From: Haliclona indistincta
Lineage: Eukaryota > Porifera > Demospongiae > Haplosclerida > Chalinidae
Assembly: GCA_964017065.1 (NCBI GenBank)
Contig: OZ024788.1
Span: 12,790,845 to 12,854,844, forward strand
Reading direction: 5' to 3'
Length of the DNA: 64,000 nucleotides
Part shown: positions 11,342 through 22,179 of the stretch, in pieces
Layout: each line of letters starts with the position of its first letter
Numbering within the stretch: position 1 is the first letter of the stretch
The notes under the pieces: generated by a model
Database searches by the model: none
What the model was told of the DNA's origin: nothing
What the model saw: only the letters and a program-made list of their open reading frames with translations
Position numbers and translations under genes: made by a program

Positions 11342-13985
11342 TTAGGGAGGCACGGTAGTGAATCCCTATGTAGGGATGAACGAGAAAAGAAGATGGCGGC
11401 TACATACAATGTATTAGCGTTCAAACGCTGATATTTCGCCTGGTGATGAATTTTATACGTCCAAAGACACTTAGATCTGCTCTCTGGCGTTGCCCCATCT
11501 TACAGTAGTAAGGAGATTGCTCGAATGTGTTACTAAAGTGACGAACCTGGACACGGTGAAAATCGACGTTCGTCGGAGTCATCTTCGTTTTCTTTCTTTC
11601 TTTCTTCCACTCGCCAAGGCTAGCGCCTTTACGCGAGCATTGTCAAGACCAAAACACCCACGAACAGTCATGAAATTCTCCTGGCATGTGCCTTTTGAAC
11701 TTAGTTTTTAGCGAAACGACGATATACATTTGACGAGCTCACGATCACGAACAGTTGTCAGCTAAGTGTTTGACGCCATTATTGTGATTACGTAATACGC
11801 ACGTGACCAAACACACTTGTAGAGTATCGCCGTATGGAGAGCGCATATTAGCGTCTGGAGTCTTCGAAGAACAACTCACAGAGTAAGCTCGTGTAGTATC
11901 ACCGTTCTGCTGCTTGCCAGATAGTAGAGTAAGCCACCAATATTCGGCCACCATCTATTATCGGCCACTCGTTCGTACACTTGCAAATACGCTACACAGA
12001 TCAAACTTGACCTACGTATAGACACACACTTCCTCTGCCTGCATTGCAAATATGCAGCTCGTAACTGCTTCTTTGTCTACTGTGGAGACGAAGAAAGTGG
12101 GTAGCCGAAAACATTGATGTTCGGCAAAAGCAATCTATTATCGGCCACCAGTCCTAGTGACTGATAGACGAATAGGGCGGATTGCAAGTCAGTACTGCAA
12201 ACACCTTTATCCATCAGCATTACAACGAGCTACAATTGAAAAGCTCTCGTCTTGCCGTCCGGGTAATTTTCTTTTCCAAAGACCCCGGGGTCGAGCAATC
12301 TATGTTCGGCAACTCATGATATTGTTTCAGTGCAATTTATGCTCAAAGAAAACACGATTGCGATACAGAAACACGTCGGCTGAGTAGAGCCATCTCATGT
12401 CCATCACAATCACCAAAATTCAGTAACCCTGCGTTCGTCTCTTGATCGCACAAGCTGCAAACAGCCAAAATAGTGGGCGTGGCTTCCAAGGAGCAACCCA
12501 GTGTTTGTAAAACAAAAAGTAAACCGAGCATTCCAGAAGTCAAATTTGATTCTAAGCCTCTTTGTCTGCACTCGCAAAGTAGTTTAGCGCTGATCAGTGA
12601 CTGCATTAGTAATGGATAGTAATTTTATAGAGAAGTCCTCAAATCAGCAAGCACTGTCTATATCCATCACGAGTGCAGTCATTGATCAGCGATAAACTAC
12701 TTTGCGAGTGCCGACAAAGAGGCTTAGAATCAAATTTAACTTCTGGAATGCTCGGTTTATTTTTTGTTTTACAAGCACTGGGTTACTCCTTGGAAGCCAC
12801 GCCCACTATTTTGGCTGTTTGCAGCTTGTGCGATCAAGAGACGAACGCAGGGTTACTGAATTTTGGTGATTGTGATGGACATGAGATGGCTCTACTCAGC
12901 CGACGTGTTTCTGTATCGCAATCGTGTTTTCTTTGAGCATAAATTGCACTGAAACAATATCATGAGTTGCCGAACATAGATTGCTCGACCCCGGGGTCTT
13001 TGGAAAAGAAAATTACCCGGACGGCAAGACGAGAGCTTTTCAATTGTAGCTCGTTGTAATGCTGATGGATAAAGGTGTTTGCAGTACTGACTTGCAATCC
13101 CGCCCTATTCGTCTATCAGTCACTAGGACTGGTGGCCGATAATAGATTGCTTTTGCCGAACATCAATGTTTTCGGCTACCCATTTTCTTCGTCTCCACAG
13201 TAGACAAAGAAGCAGTTACGAGCTGCATATTTGCAATGCAGGCAGAGGACGTGTGTGTCTATACGTAGGTCAAGTTTGATCTGTGTAGCGTATTTGCAAG
13301 TGTACGAACGAGTGGCCGATAATAGATGGTGCCCGAATATTGGTGGCTTACTCTATCACAGCCATACAGAAAATTCTAAACCAGAATGGGCGGGGCTCGT
13401 ATGCTGTGCGTGCGGGCTGCAGCATGCATGAATGCACGAGCTAGTTTCAGTATTTAGGAGCTACAAGTTAAAAAGCAATTATCAAGAAAAGCAAACCAAA
13501 CCAATGATGGAAACAAAAAAGAGATACATTATCTTGCCGAATTCGAACTGCACCAAAACTCACTGTAAAAGAACAAAGGACACAAACAAGAAAATAAAAA
13601 GATTTCTAACGAAATCAAAAGGATGTAGGGATAAAGAAATCTGCTACTGGTCCACAATGTAAACCAACAAGGAGCAAGCATGGAATGGTAACACGATTGA
13701 CTTGCTAACAGACCATAGATCCCTACATCAGTGGCTGACTACAGCAGTTCTGCTACGGTTGCTATTGACTGACACCTGACATGCATTGGTTAGCTTGTGA
13801 CAAAATAATTATAGTATAGTCAAAATGTTTTGTACAGCCACTGATGTAGGGATCTATGGTCTGTTAGCAAGTCAATCGTGTTACCATTCCATGCTTGCTC
13901 CTTGTTGGTTTACATTGTGGACCAGTAGCAGATTTCTTTATCCCTACATCCTTTTGACTTCATTAGAAATCTTTCTATTTTCTTG
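11342..13985 (-). mobile_element. CAAG/CTAA element split by a 1.4 kb foldback MITE
   Basis: TTAGGGAGG starts after A at 11341, and TTTTCTTG ends at 13985 before T. The 3' module occupies 11342-11936. The linker and 5' palindrome occupy 13356-13985. The nested MITE accounts for the gap, so without it and its TA the copy would be about 1,225 bp, matching the uninterrupted copies. Confidence 0.8.
11937..13353. mobile_element. Very long near-perfect foldback MITE, TA duplication
   Basis: GAGTAAGCCACCAATATTCG and its complement end a 1,417 bp palindrome with arms of about 670 bp and a loop of about 70 bases (near 12605-12675). TA is present on both sides (11935-11936, 13354-13355). Comparison with the copy at 8485 (GCCAGATAGTACCACAGCC) shows the empty site. 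Arms differ at only scattered positions, implying recent inversion, gene conversion or recent insertion. Mirrored 87-codon open frames are a by-product of the palindrome. Confidence 0.8.
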
Positions 13986-14086
13986 TTTTTATTCTGACCA
14001 ATCAGATTGCGCTATTTGAGGGATATAACGGGTCGTATTTCCCTCCACGTCACGTAGCAAAGATCAGAACAGCCTTTAGCATGGTA

Positions 14087-15293
14087 CAAGTAAGTTAAAG
14101 AGAATAAAAAGATTTCTATCAAAATCAAAAGGATGTAGGGTTGTGAAATCTACCACTGGTAAACTAACAAGGAACAAGCATGGAATGGTAACACGATTGA
14201 CTTGCTAGCAGACCATAGATCCCTACGTCAGTGGCTGTACATAAGAATGCACGTCAGATGTCAATCAACAGCAACTAGCAGAACTAGCTATAGTCAGCCA
14301 AAGCAGCCACTGATGAAGGGATCTATGGTCTGTAAGCAAGTCAATCGTGTTACCATTCCATGCTTGTTCCTTGTTAGTTTACATTGTGGACCAGTGGTAG
14401 ATTTCACAAACCTACATCCTTTTGATTTCGATAGAAATCTTTTTAATTTCCTGTTTGTGTCCTTTTTTCTTATTCAGTGATGTGCAGTTCAATATTATGC
14501 ATGCACTGAGCCGTCTTTGTTTCAACCATTGGTTTAGTTTTCCTGTTATTGATGGCTTTTCTTTATTAACAATTTTAAACTTGTAGCTAAAAAAATAATT
14601 CTTATGCTATAATATCAGGTCGCCTACGCATAAGTGCATGCATGCAGGCTAGGCATGCATTCGAGCCCCGCCCACAATTGTTTGTAGACCATACGGCGGT
14701 TATAATGATCTGGCGGGCGCAGAATCTTGATTCTACACGAGCTTACAGTTCTTCGACGACTCCAGACAAACATGTGTTCTCCGTGTTCCATACGGTGCGG
14801 CTATACTCAAGCTAGTGCTCGGTCACGTGCGCTAGCCACTGCTTGGTCACGTGCGTATTGCACAATCACACTAATGGCGTCTAACACTTAGCTGACAATG
14901 GATCACGATAGAGAACTCGCGGAATGTATATCGCCGTTTCGCTAAAAACAAAGTTCAAAAGGCACCTGCCAGGAGAATTTCACGACTGTTCGTGGGTGTT
15001 TTGGTCTCGGCACTGCTCGTGTAAAGGTGCTATGCGAGTGGAAAGAAAGAAAACGAAGATGACGAAACTCGATTTTTACCGTTTCCAGGTTCGTCACTTT
15101 AGTAACAATTTCGAGCCATCTCCTTGCTACTGTAAGATGGGGCTACGCCAGAGAGCAGATCTAAGTGTTTATGGACGTATAAAATTCATCACCAGGTGAA
15201 ATATCAGCGTTTGAACGCTAATACATTGTATGTATCCGCCATCTTGTTTTTCCGTTCAACCCTACATAGGGAATCACTACCGTGCCTCCCTAA
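14087..15293 (+). mobile_element. CAAG/CTAA element, complete 1,207 bp copy
   Basis: Begins CAAGTAAG after A (14086) and ends CTCCCTAA at 15293 before T. The 5' palindrome is at 14087-14450 and the 3' module at about 14600-15293, with a shortened GAAA tract (15040). Subterminal GTAGGGTTG (5') pairs with CAACCCTAC (3'), a different variant from the GGGAT/ATCCC copies but still complementary. Confidence 0.85.
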
Positions 15294-15299
15294 TATCAC

Positions 15300-15475
15300 A
15301 TGTTGGCTGGACGTACGACCCGTTATATCCCTCGGGAAAGGGCTAGCTAGCGGTCTCGTAAAGTCTCGGAAGCGCCTCGGGCTTTGCCCTCGGCGCTTCC
15401 TCAACTTCACTTGAGCGGGCCCTTTCCCGCGGGATATAACGGGTCGTATATCCCGCTAACGCGGGATGTAACCTA
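15300..15475. repeat. GC-rich palindromic repeats, CGACCCGTTATATCCC motif
   Basis: Inverted motifs ACGACCCGTTATATCCCTCG and GGGATATAACGGGTCGTA recur here and at 14025-14050, left of the preceding element. The element therefore landed inside a palindromic repeat. The centre (GCGCCTCGGG / CCCTCGGCGC) is also self-complementary. Confidence 0.5.
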
Positions 15476-15908
15476 CACTTAACTTCCCTTACTGTTTAGC
15501 TAGTATTAGTTATTGGTCTCACACGAAGGCAATAACAGACATTGTAGTCCAGGCGACCATAAGATCAAAGGCGACGCTCGGTTGTTATATAACTCGTATT
15601 TAATCCATAATTATTATGAATAATTCTCTTTGATGTAACGAGCGTTAATGAGGGCTATAAATCGCATACAGCCCGCATGCAACTCAAGATGACCGCCGCA
15701 TTCGAGAATCCACAAAGAAATGGCGCTCGGGCTGCTCTGCGGTCTTCCTGCGACGCAAGGTAGCCAGCTAGAGTCAGGCAAGCAGCGCACTATGGTTTAA
15801 AGTAGTTATATACCTCACAGTCGGTATATAACTACTATACCATGGGCAATACGAGTATTTTCCAGGAAGTGATGTCATATAACAACACCGTAGCAACAAT
15901 AATTATGG
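15476..15908. other. No gene recognised; one short hairpin
   Basis: Intronic. AGTAGTTATATACC / GGTATATAACTACT forms a compact inverted repeat at about 15803-15838. Nothing else could be supported. Confidence 0.45.
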
Positions 15909-16099
15909 TTAGTCTCGCGGGCCAGACCTGACTTTTGGAGTATGGTCTGGAGACTCTCGACAGGTTTCCGTGTGCACGGGAATGCAAATATCAATGTCAC
16001 GTGCTCTAAAAATCATTAAGATGGCGCAGCTCTGCTTGCTTTTTAAATGCGAAGCAGCAAAGAAGACCAGAAGGCGGCTTTCTGAGAGTCTACATAATA

Positions 16100-16238
16100 G
16101 TTAGACAGCGAGTCCGAGGATCTACGCGATTTAGAAACCCGAGGCCCGTTGCTATGGTGTCCGAGCGTAGCGAGGACACTATTTTAGTGGGCCGAAGGTT
16201 TCTAAACCGCGTGGATCCGATTGGACGAGCTGTCTAAC
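16100..16238. mobile_element. Small GTTAGAC palindromic MITE, copy 1
   Basis: GTTAGACAGCGAGTCCGAGG and the complement flank a centre containing GTGTCCGAGCGTAGCGAGG. Total 139 bp. Related copies are at 61794-61932 and 62960-63100. All three keep GGATCTAC.CG and TTTCTA motifs in the arms. Confidence 0.65.
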
Positions 16239-16239
16239 T

Positions 16240-16815
16240 TATTTAGAGTCTACTAGATTATCTGTTTTGTACACACTTGCAAGTCAACATGTCTGATTAG
16301 CGCACGATGCTGACTGCTCTGTCTGTGCAGCGAACTAGCTGATTCAACATAAACAAAGCTTCTAGTTCGATGTAGGACGAACGGCGGTACTACTGACCTG
16401 CAACCAGCAAGCGTCGCCAAAAAAGATCGACCAGAACGATGGACGATCGCCGCGCTCGAGCTAGCAGCATGGTAGGGGAGGAGCGCCAGGCAAGGGTGGA
16501 GCTTGTGGCAACATGGCGACTAACCTGCGAACGAGTAACACCCCGAATTCGAATACTTCCTCGAACATCAGCGTTCAGCGCTGTTTAGTTAGCATTCCGT
16601 ACTTTAGTGAGCGTCTCTGGAATAATACAACGTACTTCGACTTCGAAGCTGTAAGAAACGCACATATACTGAGCCCATTACAGCAAACACACACTCCATT
16701 CTTTGCTTATGTCTGAACGCCTGAGGGTACACTTAGAGCTTCGCTAGCGTGACTCTACAGGAATTAGAGCCACGCTGTTGACAAATCAAATTATAGTATT
16801 TCAAAGTAGTAGACT
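16240..16815 (+). repeat. Dispersed repeat D, copy 1
   Basis: About 560 bp matching 61935-62404 plus 62887-62958 in the same orientation, including GACCTGCAACCAGCAAGCGT and the tail AGAGCTTCGCTA. This copy lacks the insertion seen at 62405 and therefore serves as its empty site. Confidence 0.65.
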
Positions 16816-17236
16816 CTAATTCTAGCTTTGCGTGCTGTACATCGCGTTGCTTGGCCTGATCGTGGCGAGACTGCTGACGATCCGTCCTGGTCTGAGTCGT
16901 TTCTCTGTCGCCTGTGCTTCAGGAAGTGCGAGAGGCTGCTGCGTTTGAAACAAGACCTTGCAAACTATCTGTACGCTATCTGCCTGAGATGGTGCTGGGC
17001 CGACCGGGCAGTTCGACACGGTTGTGCAGTTGCAGGCTGAGCGTCGACTTTGATTCTGTGCGCACTAACTAAGCTAATTTTTAAACCATTATTGCGCAAC
17101 TTCACGTGACCTCTGCAATCTGATTGGCGGCACCAAGATTTTGGTGCTGCACACGAAAACCTGTCAAGAGTCTCCAGACCTCCCCCATCTATCCGAAACT
17201 CCCCCCGCCCCAGGAATGTCTGGCCCGCGAGACTAA

Positions 17237-18114
17237 ACTATGGTGTTGTCGAAAAACGCACACAAGATTACACTGCCGTCTTTCAGCAATGCGCTGTCAT
17301 TCGTCTCTGGTGACTTCTATTGAGGCACTACTACCTTACCTTAAGCGCTTTGTTTAGTAACCATAAGAGCAGTATCCTCAAGCTTCCTGGGCTACTAAAA
17401 TGGTTAACCCATGGCACCTCGGCAATAATGCGTTATAACTTCAGGGGTTAAGGCTTGGCACTCAATGTGCATTGAACCGGATTGAGCGCGTCCACACGGA
17501 ATACGTATTCATTTAATCCGGATCTGATCTGGATTAATCCCAATCCACTTCCATAGGTGGTTTCGATCCGGATTTCGCAGTAGCGCTTTGCGCATGAGGA
17601 CATAAAGGGCGTGTTAGCAATACGGCACATGACTGCTCACGCATGTTTACGTTTGCTACTTGTAGCGATGGCTGGATGGAGTCTTGAACAACGTGTTCTA
17701 TGGTAGGTGTGGCCACTTGAAGGCGGGGTTTGCGCAATGAGTTGAGACAAGCATGCAGTGTGGATGCCATCGATGCGCATTGCATTCACATTGGTCAAAT
17801 CAGTTATGGAAGTAGTTTGAATCCAGCTTCAGTGTGGACAGGCCTTTAGTTTTACCACCTCGATCGGCTGGTAAATTAATCACCCTAGGTTATATTGTGT
17901 ACTGCCTCGGTAGCCATGTGTTAACCTATTACACTACTGACTGCAGGAAAGTTGAGTTGCCCCAGCAACGGTTGAGGGTGCAGCCCGAGGGTAACCCGAC
18001 TGTCTCGCAGTCAATAACGTTGGTTATGCCCGAGTTGTGTAGTGCAATAACTAATCTATACATGTAATAATTATTGTCACCAAAATTAATTAAAAGCATT
18101 TTTTCTTATTACAG
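17237..18114. other. Intronic, no gene recognised
   Basis: Contains scattered inverted motifs (for example GTTATATTG / CAATAACG and CCTCGG / CCCGAG around 17860-18050) of the palindromic-MITE kind but no clear element ends. It ends with a TTTTTTCTTATTACAG acceptor. Confidence 0.4.
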
Positions 18115-18445
18115 TGTTGGTGGCAATTACTTGGTTCGATGAATTCTATGATAAGCGCAAGTGCTCTTCAGAGGGTAGGAATCCAACAAAAGACCAAACA
18201 AAGGAGGAATTTGCTGAATTTTCATCTGTGACTAAAGCTGAGAATGTTTTTCCATTATGTTCTAAATGGGCACTTGATGGTCGAATAATGAAGCATTTAG
18301 GAAATAAAGAAGAGGCGGATAATATGCTGACAGAAGATATTCTGCATGGACTGTCCCGGTACAATGGCAAGAGAATCCCTTTTTGGAAGCCAGAAATGAC
18401 CAATGAGATCATTAAAGCTAGTGGAATTGAAGAAATAGAAGAAAG
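18115..18445 (+). CDS. Unrecognised host gene, exon 3
   Basis: The longest exon, 331 bp, between a TTTTTTCTTATTACAG acceptor and a GTACAG donor. It is open throughout, from VLVAITWFDEFYDK to the acidic end SGIEEIEE. Two leading bases complete the codon left by exon 2, and two trailing bases are completed by exon 4. The composition is charged and hydrophilic with conserved-looking aromatic positions (WFDEFY, PFWKPEM). No domain is recognised. The 10.6 kb intron after it holds the pogo relic, C48 fragment and microsatellite. Confidence 0.7.
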
Positions 18446-19370
18446 GTACAGTACATGCAGAATAGGTTTTGTTTTTATTTACTTCAGTATATAGTAGTGA
18501 TAGCTAGCAAAAGTTCTCGTTCTGGTCTTATTACCATAACGCTAAAATGGTAATTTAACCATTCTGTTTTCATTTCACCATTCTAGTCATATACAGTAGA
18601 GGACAATAAAAATTTAATGTTCCGTTGTCGTTCTACGCTTACTAAACGATTGCAATTTTACAGTTTTATTTTACTCGTTTATTGTAAGGCACGATCGTAT
18701 TTTCGGTGAACTGCTTAGGTACAAACGTAATTATGTTATCACGAAGCTGAGTAATTGAAGGTGTGGTTTCAAAGTCCAGTAGTACATGCCAACTTCACGT
18801 CATGGTGTACAGCGACTATCTCAAGATGAGGATACTCCACTTCTACTTGTAATTAATAATGGCCAGACAGCAAGAAGTGCACCTTTCACCAGAATTGTGT
18901 ATTTTTGTGCTAATCTAAGGTTGCACAGAATATTGCTAAACTTCACCCACTTTTTTATTAATCCACCTTATTCCCATGGTGGGATGTCCCTGTATTCATG
19001 TATGATACCTCGATATTCATGTATGATACCCCAGGAAGAAAGTTAATAAGGTAGAATATCTAAAAACGTTTTTGTACAGAATTGGGGGCCCCCAATGGCT
19101 GGGGGCCCAGGGCTGTAGCCCCTAAAGCCCTTGCATAAATCCGGCACTGGCTGGACATCTCAAGAAAGATGTCAAAGTTGCCCAGCACATTTATTGGCCA
19201 GCTACCACGTTACCTGTTACAATTGCAACAGACCTGGCTATACATTGCGAGAGTTTGTCACAATCGCTGAAGACAACAAGTAGCAAATGTACAAGAGACA
19301 AACACCTGCCACCAGCGTAGTGTGACCGACTCGTGTTTTTTACGGCACTTGAGTCAACACCAACCATCGT
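18446..19370. other. Intronic, no gene recognised
   Basis: AT-rich sequence with a short direct repeat (TTCATGTATGATACC twice near 18993-19030) and a G/C palindrome near 19083-19105 (GGGGGCCCCCAATGGCTGGG). No coding or element ends were seen. Confidence 0.4.
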
Positions 19371-19524
19371 GATTTAGATGTCCTCTCTAAAAGGTAACCC
19401 AACCGCCATAAGGATCAGAAATTTCTATAGCTGGATACCGTATAGCGGGAAATTTTCGCGGGAGAAAATTTTCCCAAAATTCGCCAATGGCACGTATTCA
19501 TTTATCAAATCGTATACAGCGGTT

Positions 19525-19780
19525 TTCCAAGATTTTGCCATTTTCAACCGAAAACCGTCGAGCGTTGTGCACGCATGCGTACTATCAAACATGCGCTTAA
19601 TTGCTTTATTAGGGAGGAGGCACGGTGTATAGACTAGCCTCCTCCCCAAGCCACACCTCTCTCTCACCGGCAGTGCCTCCCTAATAAGCAATTAAGCGCA
19701 TGTTTGATAGTACGCATGCGTGCACAACGCTCGACGGTTTTCGGTTGAAAATGGCAAAATCTTGGAAAACCGCTGTAGAT
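19525..19780. repeat. Palindrome (TTAATTGC arms) hosting a mini hairpin insertion
   Basis: The arm from GCGGTTTTCCAAGATTTTGC to CTTAATTGCTTTA is mirrored after 19685, giving arms of about 85 bp. Left of it, CCGTATAGCGGGAAATTTTC resembles the ends of invertebrate non-autonomous DNA elements, which is an inference. The centre is split by a 76 bp unit. Confidence 0.6.
19609..19684. mobile_element. Dual-3'-end mini CAAG/CTAA derivative
   Basis: 76 bp that begins TTAGGGAGGAGGCACGG after A and ends CAGTGCCTCCCTAA before T. Both ends are therefore the 3' (CTAA) type of the large element. Removing it restores a continuous palindrome centre (GCTTTA then TAAGC), so the insertion made no duplication. 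Confidence 0.65.
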
Positions 19781-19860
19781 CAAAATGAATCCCATTAAGG
19801 GCAGACATTCAACTAGGGTCAAAGGTCGTCGCGCGCGTTCGTGTGCGCGCGCGTACAGAA

Positions 19861-20385
19861 TTTTTTTTTTTTTTTTTAATATTTGGCAAAGGCCTGGATA
19901 CATACAATAGCAAAAAAAATGCTAACACGAGGTATGCACCCCAAATAACAAAAAATTACACTAAAATTATAAGTATACAGTAACACACAGCACAAAAATT
20001 AAGGTTTGGTACATTTTTTAAAAGACAAAAAGTTAGATAAAGAAATAACATCATAACTTAAACTGTTCCAGAGTTTAGTTGAAGAGGGAAAAAAAGAACC
20101 GGAGAATTGATTAGATTTGGAAGGATAGCTGGCGATGCTCAGGGAATGGTGTGATCTAGTTGAATACGGACTAGAATCGAAACGTATGGGAGCATTGGGG
20201 AAGTCTACCATTGAATAAACAATTTTATAAAGAGTACAAATCTTTAGATGGGCCCTCCTATCTTGAAGAGAAGGCAAGTTTGTTTGAGAAAGAAGTAGGT
20301 CGTAAGATGCATCGCAACTTTTAGTACAGGCTCTAAGAGCAAATTTTTGGACAGACTCTAAGGCAGAATTAATATAAAGTAGCAC
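19861..20385 (-). pseudogene. LINE 3' fragment: RT C-terminal region with poly(A)
   Basis: A 128-codon minus-strand frame (20385-19999) with LESVQKFALRAC, LLLSQTNLPSLQDRRAHLK and STKLWNSLSYDVISL. These are typical C-terminal motifs of CR1/L2/jockey-type LINE reverse transcriptases. Downstream on the same strand is a 3' UTR and an 18 bp A run (T on the + strand at 19861-19878). The piece is 5' truncated, so the endonuclease and the catalytic RT core are absent. The clade assignment is by motif memory only. Confidence 0.75.
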
Positions 20386-20389
20386 CTAT

Positions 20390-20745
20390 CGGTCAGTTGG
20401 TTTGATAGCACAGCGGTTTAGTATGGTGGCTTGTAATGCAGTCGGTCAGGGTTCGATTCTCGCAGAATGCATGTTTTTTTTTATTTATAAAAGTTAAGTT
20501 TTTAGCTCCATCCTTAGCGAGGCCTGTTTATGATGACTCTCCCGACGATCCTTAGTTAGGAAGACCCTCCCGACGATCGTTAGTTAGTTAGGAAGACCCT
20601 CCCGACGATCCTTAGTTAGGAAGACCCTCCCGACGATCCTTAGGCTTAGGCTTGGCTTAGTTAGTTAGGAAGACCCTCCCTACTTTACGCAGTTAGGAGA
20701 AGGTTTTTAGGGTTTTGGGTTTAGCTGTAGCCTGTATGTTAAACT
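20390..20745 (+). mobile_element. tRNA-derived SINE, plus-strand copy
   Basis: The tRNA-like head has an A box TAGCACAGCGG (20406-20416) and a B box GGTTCGATTCT (20450-20460). The body has three to four copies of GACGATCCTTAGTTAGGAAG and GACCCTCCC. The anticodon arm does not pair, so this is not a functional tRNA. A second copy of the family lies inverted at about 41640-41935. Confidence 0.7.
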
Positions 20746-21003
20746 TAGTGCTACAAACAAGCCTTTATAGTAATTCTGTAAGCGCGCGATGACCTTTGAC
20801 CCTAGTTGAATGTCTGCCCTTAAGGTGGCGGAATACGGTTACGTGAATAATGACATTCACGACATTAGTAATGATATTCATGTTCCCTAGCAATCATCGG
20901 CGTTTGGGGTAATGGATGCTGCCACCATTCACCAAAAATAAAATCCCAGGTGCCTTTTTAAAGCTATTTGACGAGCGGTGCACTTTCTAAAATAACTAAC
21001 GGA

Positions 21004-21170
21004 GGGCGGCTCGAAGAGTTTTTATTAAGATGGATAACCGTTACTTTTTTATGGCTGTAAACGCTCGTGCCAAACCATGCTGGACTCGGCGCCATGAAAT
21101 CTTGTTGATTAGTGATTTTTAGAAAAAGATATCGATTCTGTCCAGAAAACTCTTCGAGTCGCCCTCGGGT
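21004..21170. mobile_element. Small TIR MITE (GAGGGCGGCTCGAAGAGTTT)
   Basis: GAGGGCGGCTCGAAGAGTTT is mirrored at about 21150-21170 (AAACTCTTCGAGTCGCCCTC, one mismatch). It is short and non-coding, with no duplication resolved. The bases between 20824 and 21003 begin GGTGGCGGAATACGG, matching the end of the TTAA MITE at 5165, but no right-hand partner was found. Confidence 0.55.
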
Positions 21171-21482
21171 AAGTCGTTTTTAAGTGGAAATTGGCTTCAG
21201 CTAACGGTGTAGACGTTTCCTTCGTCTGATTTTTGGTGAATAAAACTGCCGTTTTTGGTTTTACATTTCTCTGCGATTGTTCAAGGTATGCCTAAACTTT
21301 TAACGCTCTGCTCTTTGTATACCTTCGTACTTCATGTGTGGCAGCTCTGTTTCGTTTAGCTCGCCCTCGTTGTCCAGCCTGCGAGCTGTGTGGACATGGG
21401 CGTTATTTAGAATCATTTCCCAATCGATCTGTATAGAAATTCTGCATTCTTCTCCTCGCTCTGAGATAGGGAATTACTTGTC

Positions 21483-22016
21483 CTACAACTGCCTTACCTT
21501 GAGAAATAGACCAGTCCTTTAGTGGCTTGGTGAGGATGGACATTTTTTCACGCAGACCCAAGGATTATTGCGTCTGCAGTGACGAGCAATTTCGTGCCTG
21601 AAATGACTCTGGAATCACTGCTCCAATTCTCAAACAGAAGAATACACACTGTAAAGGTTAGCTAAAAATGTTACTGTGGCTACTAGATGCAAGAAGTCAG
21701 CAGAAACCGAACACGTTCGAGATAATCTGTCGTCGAAATCAGGTCAATCGGCGCCTGACTACCGATCTTCTGCTTCTGTTGAACAGTTTGAGTTGATTTC
21801 TTGCATCTAGTAGCTACAGTAACATAGTTAGCTAACCTTTGCAGTGTATATTCTTCTGTTTGAGAATTAGAGCAGTGATTCCAGAGTGATTTCAGGCACG
21901 AAATTGCTCGTCACTGCAGAGTGCAGACGCAACAATCCTTGGGTCAGCGTGAAAAAATTTTCATCCTCAGCAAGCCACTAATGGACTTATCTTTCCTCAA
22001 GGTAAGGCAGTTGTAG
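21483..22016. mobile_element. Foldback element, arms of about 210 bp
   Basis: CTACAACTGCCTTACCTTGAG and its complement end a 534 bp palindrome. Within the arms, GACGAGCAATTTCGTGCCTG and CAAACAGAAGAATA are mirrored with few changes. It is non-coding. Confidence 0.65.
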
Positions 22017-22179
22017 CCATACCGATATTTTTATTTATACGATTATTATGATAAATGAATACGTGCCAATACAAGCTATTCGAGAAAATTTTATTCGTGA
22101 AATTATAATAATTAATTTTTTAAATTAAGGGACGTACATTTTTAAATTTGTTTGTTGCTGCCATGGTGATATTCTCGCA

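Larger units (their letters stand above)
15909..17236. mobile_element. Element with TTAGTCTCGCGGGCCAGAC inverted ends
   Basis: The 19 bp end is repeated exactly inverted at 17218-17236. Similarity continues inward (GTCTGGAGACTCTCGACAGG at the left, the complement of AACCTGTCAAGAGTCTCCAG at the right). About 1.33 kb without a transposase. It carries a small palindromic MITE and a segment repeated at 61.9 kb. The target duplication is not resolved. Confidence 0.6.
19799..20819. mobile_element. TTAA element carrying a LINE 3' end and a SINE
   Basis: GGGCAGACATTCAACTAGGG and its complement end the element. Inverted similarity continues through TCAAAGGTC and a GCGC-rich run. TTAA lies at 19795-19798 and 20820-20823. 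The interior is made of retroposed pieces, a minus-strand LINE tail and a plus-strand tRNA SINE, with no transposase. Confidence 0.75.

Noticed and set aside
12343..12936. Two 87-codon frames with nearly identical sequence
   Set aside because: Mirror images in the two arms of a palindromic MITE. No independent evidence of coding.
20390..20475. Functional tRNA gene
   Set aside because: A and B boxes are good, but the anticodon stem does not pair, and a second copy with the same body marks it as a SINE.
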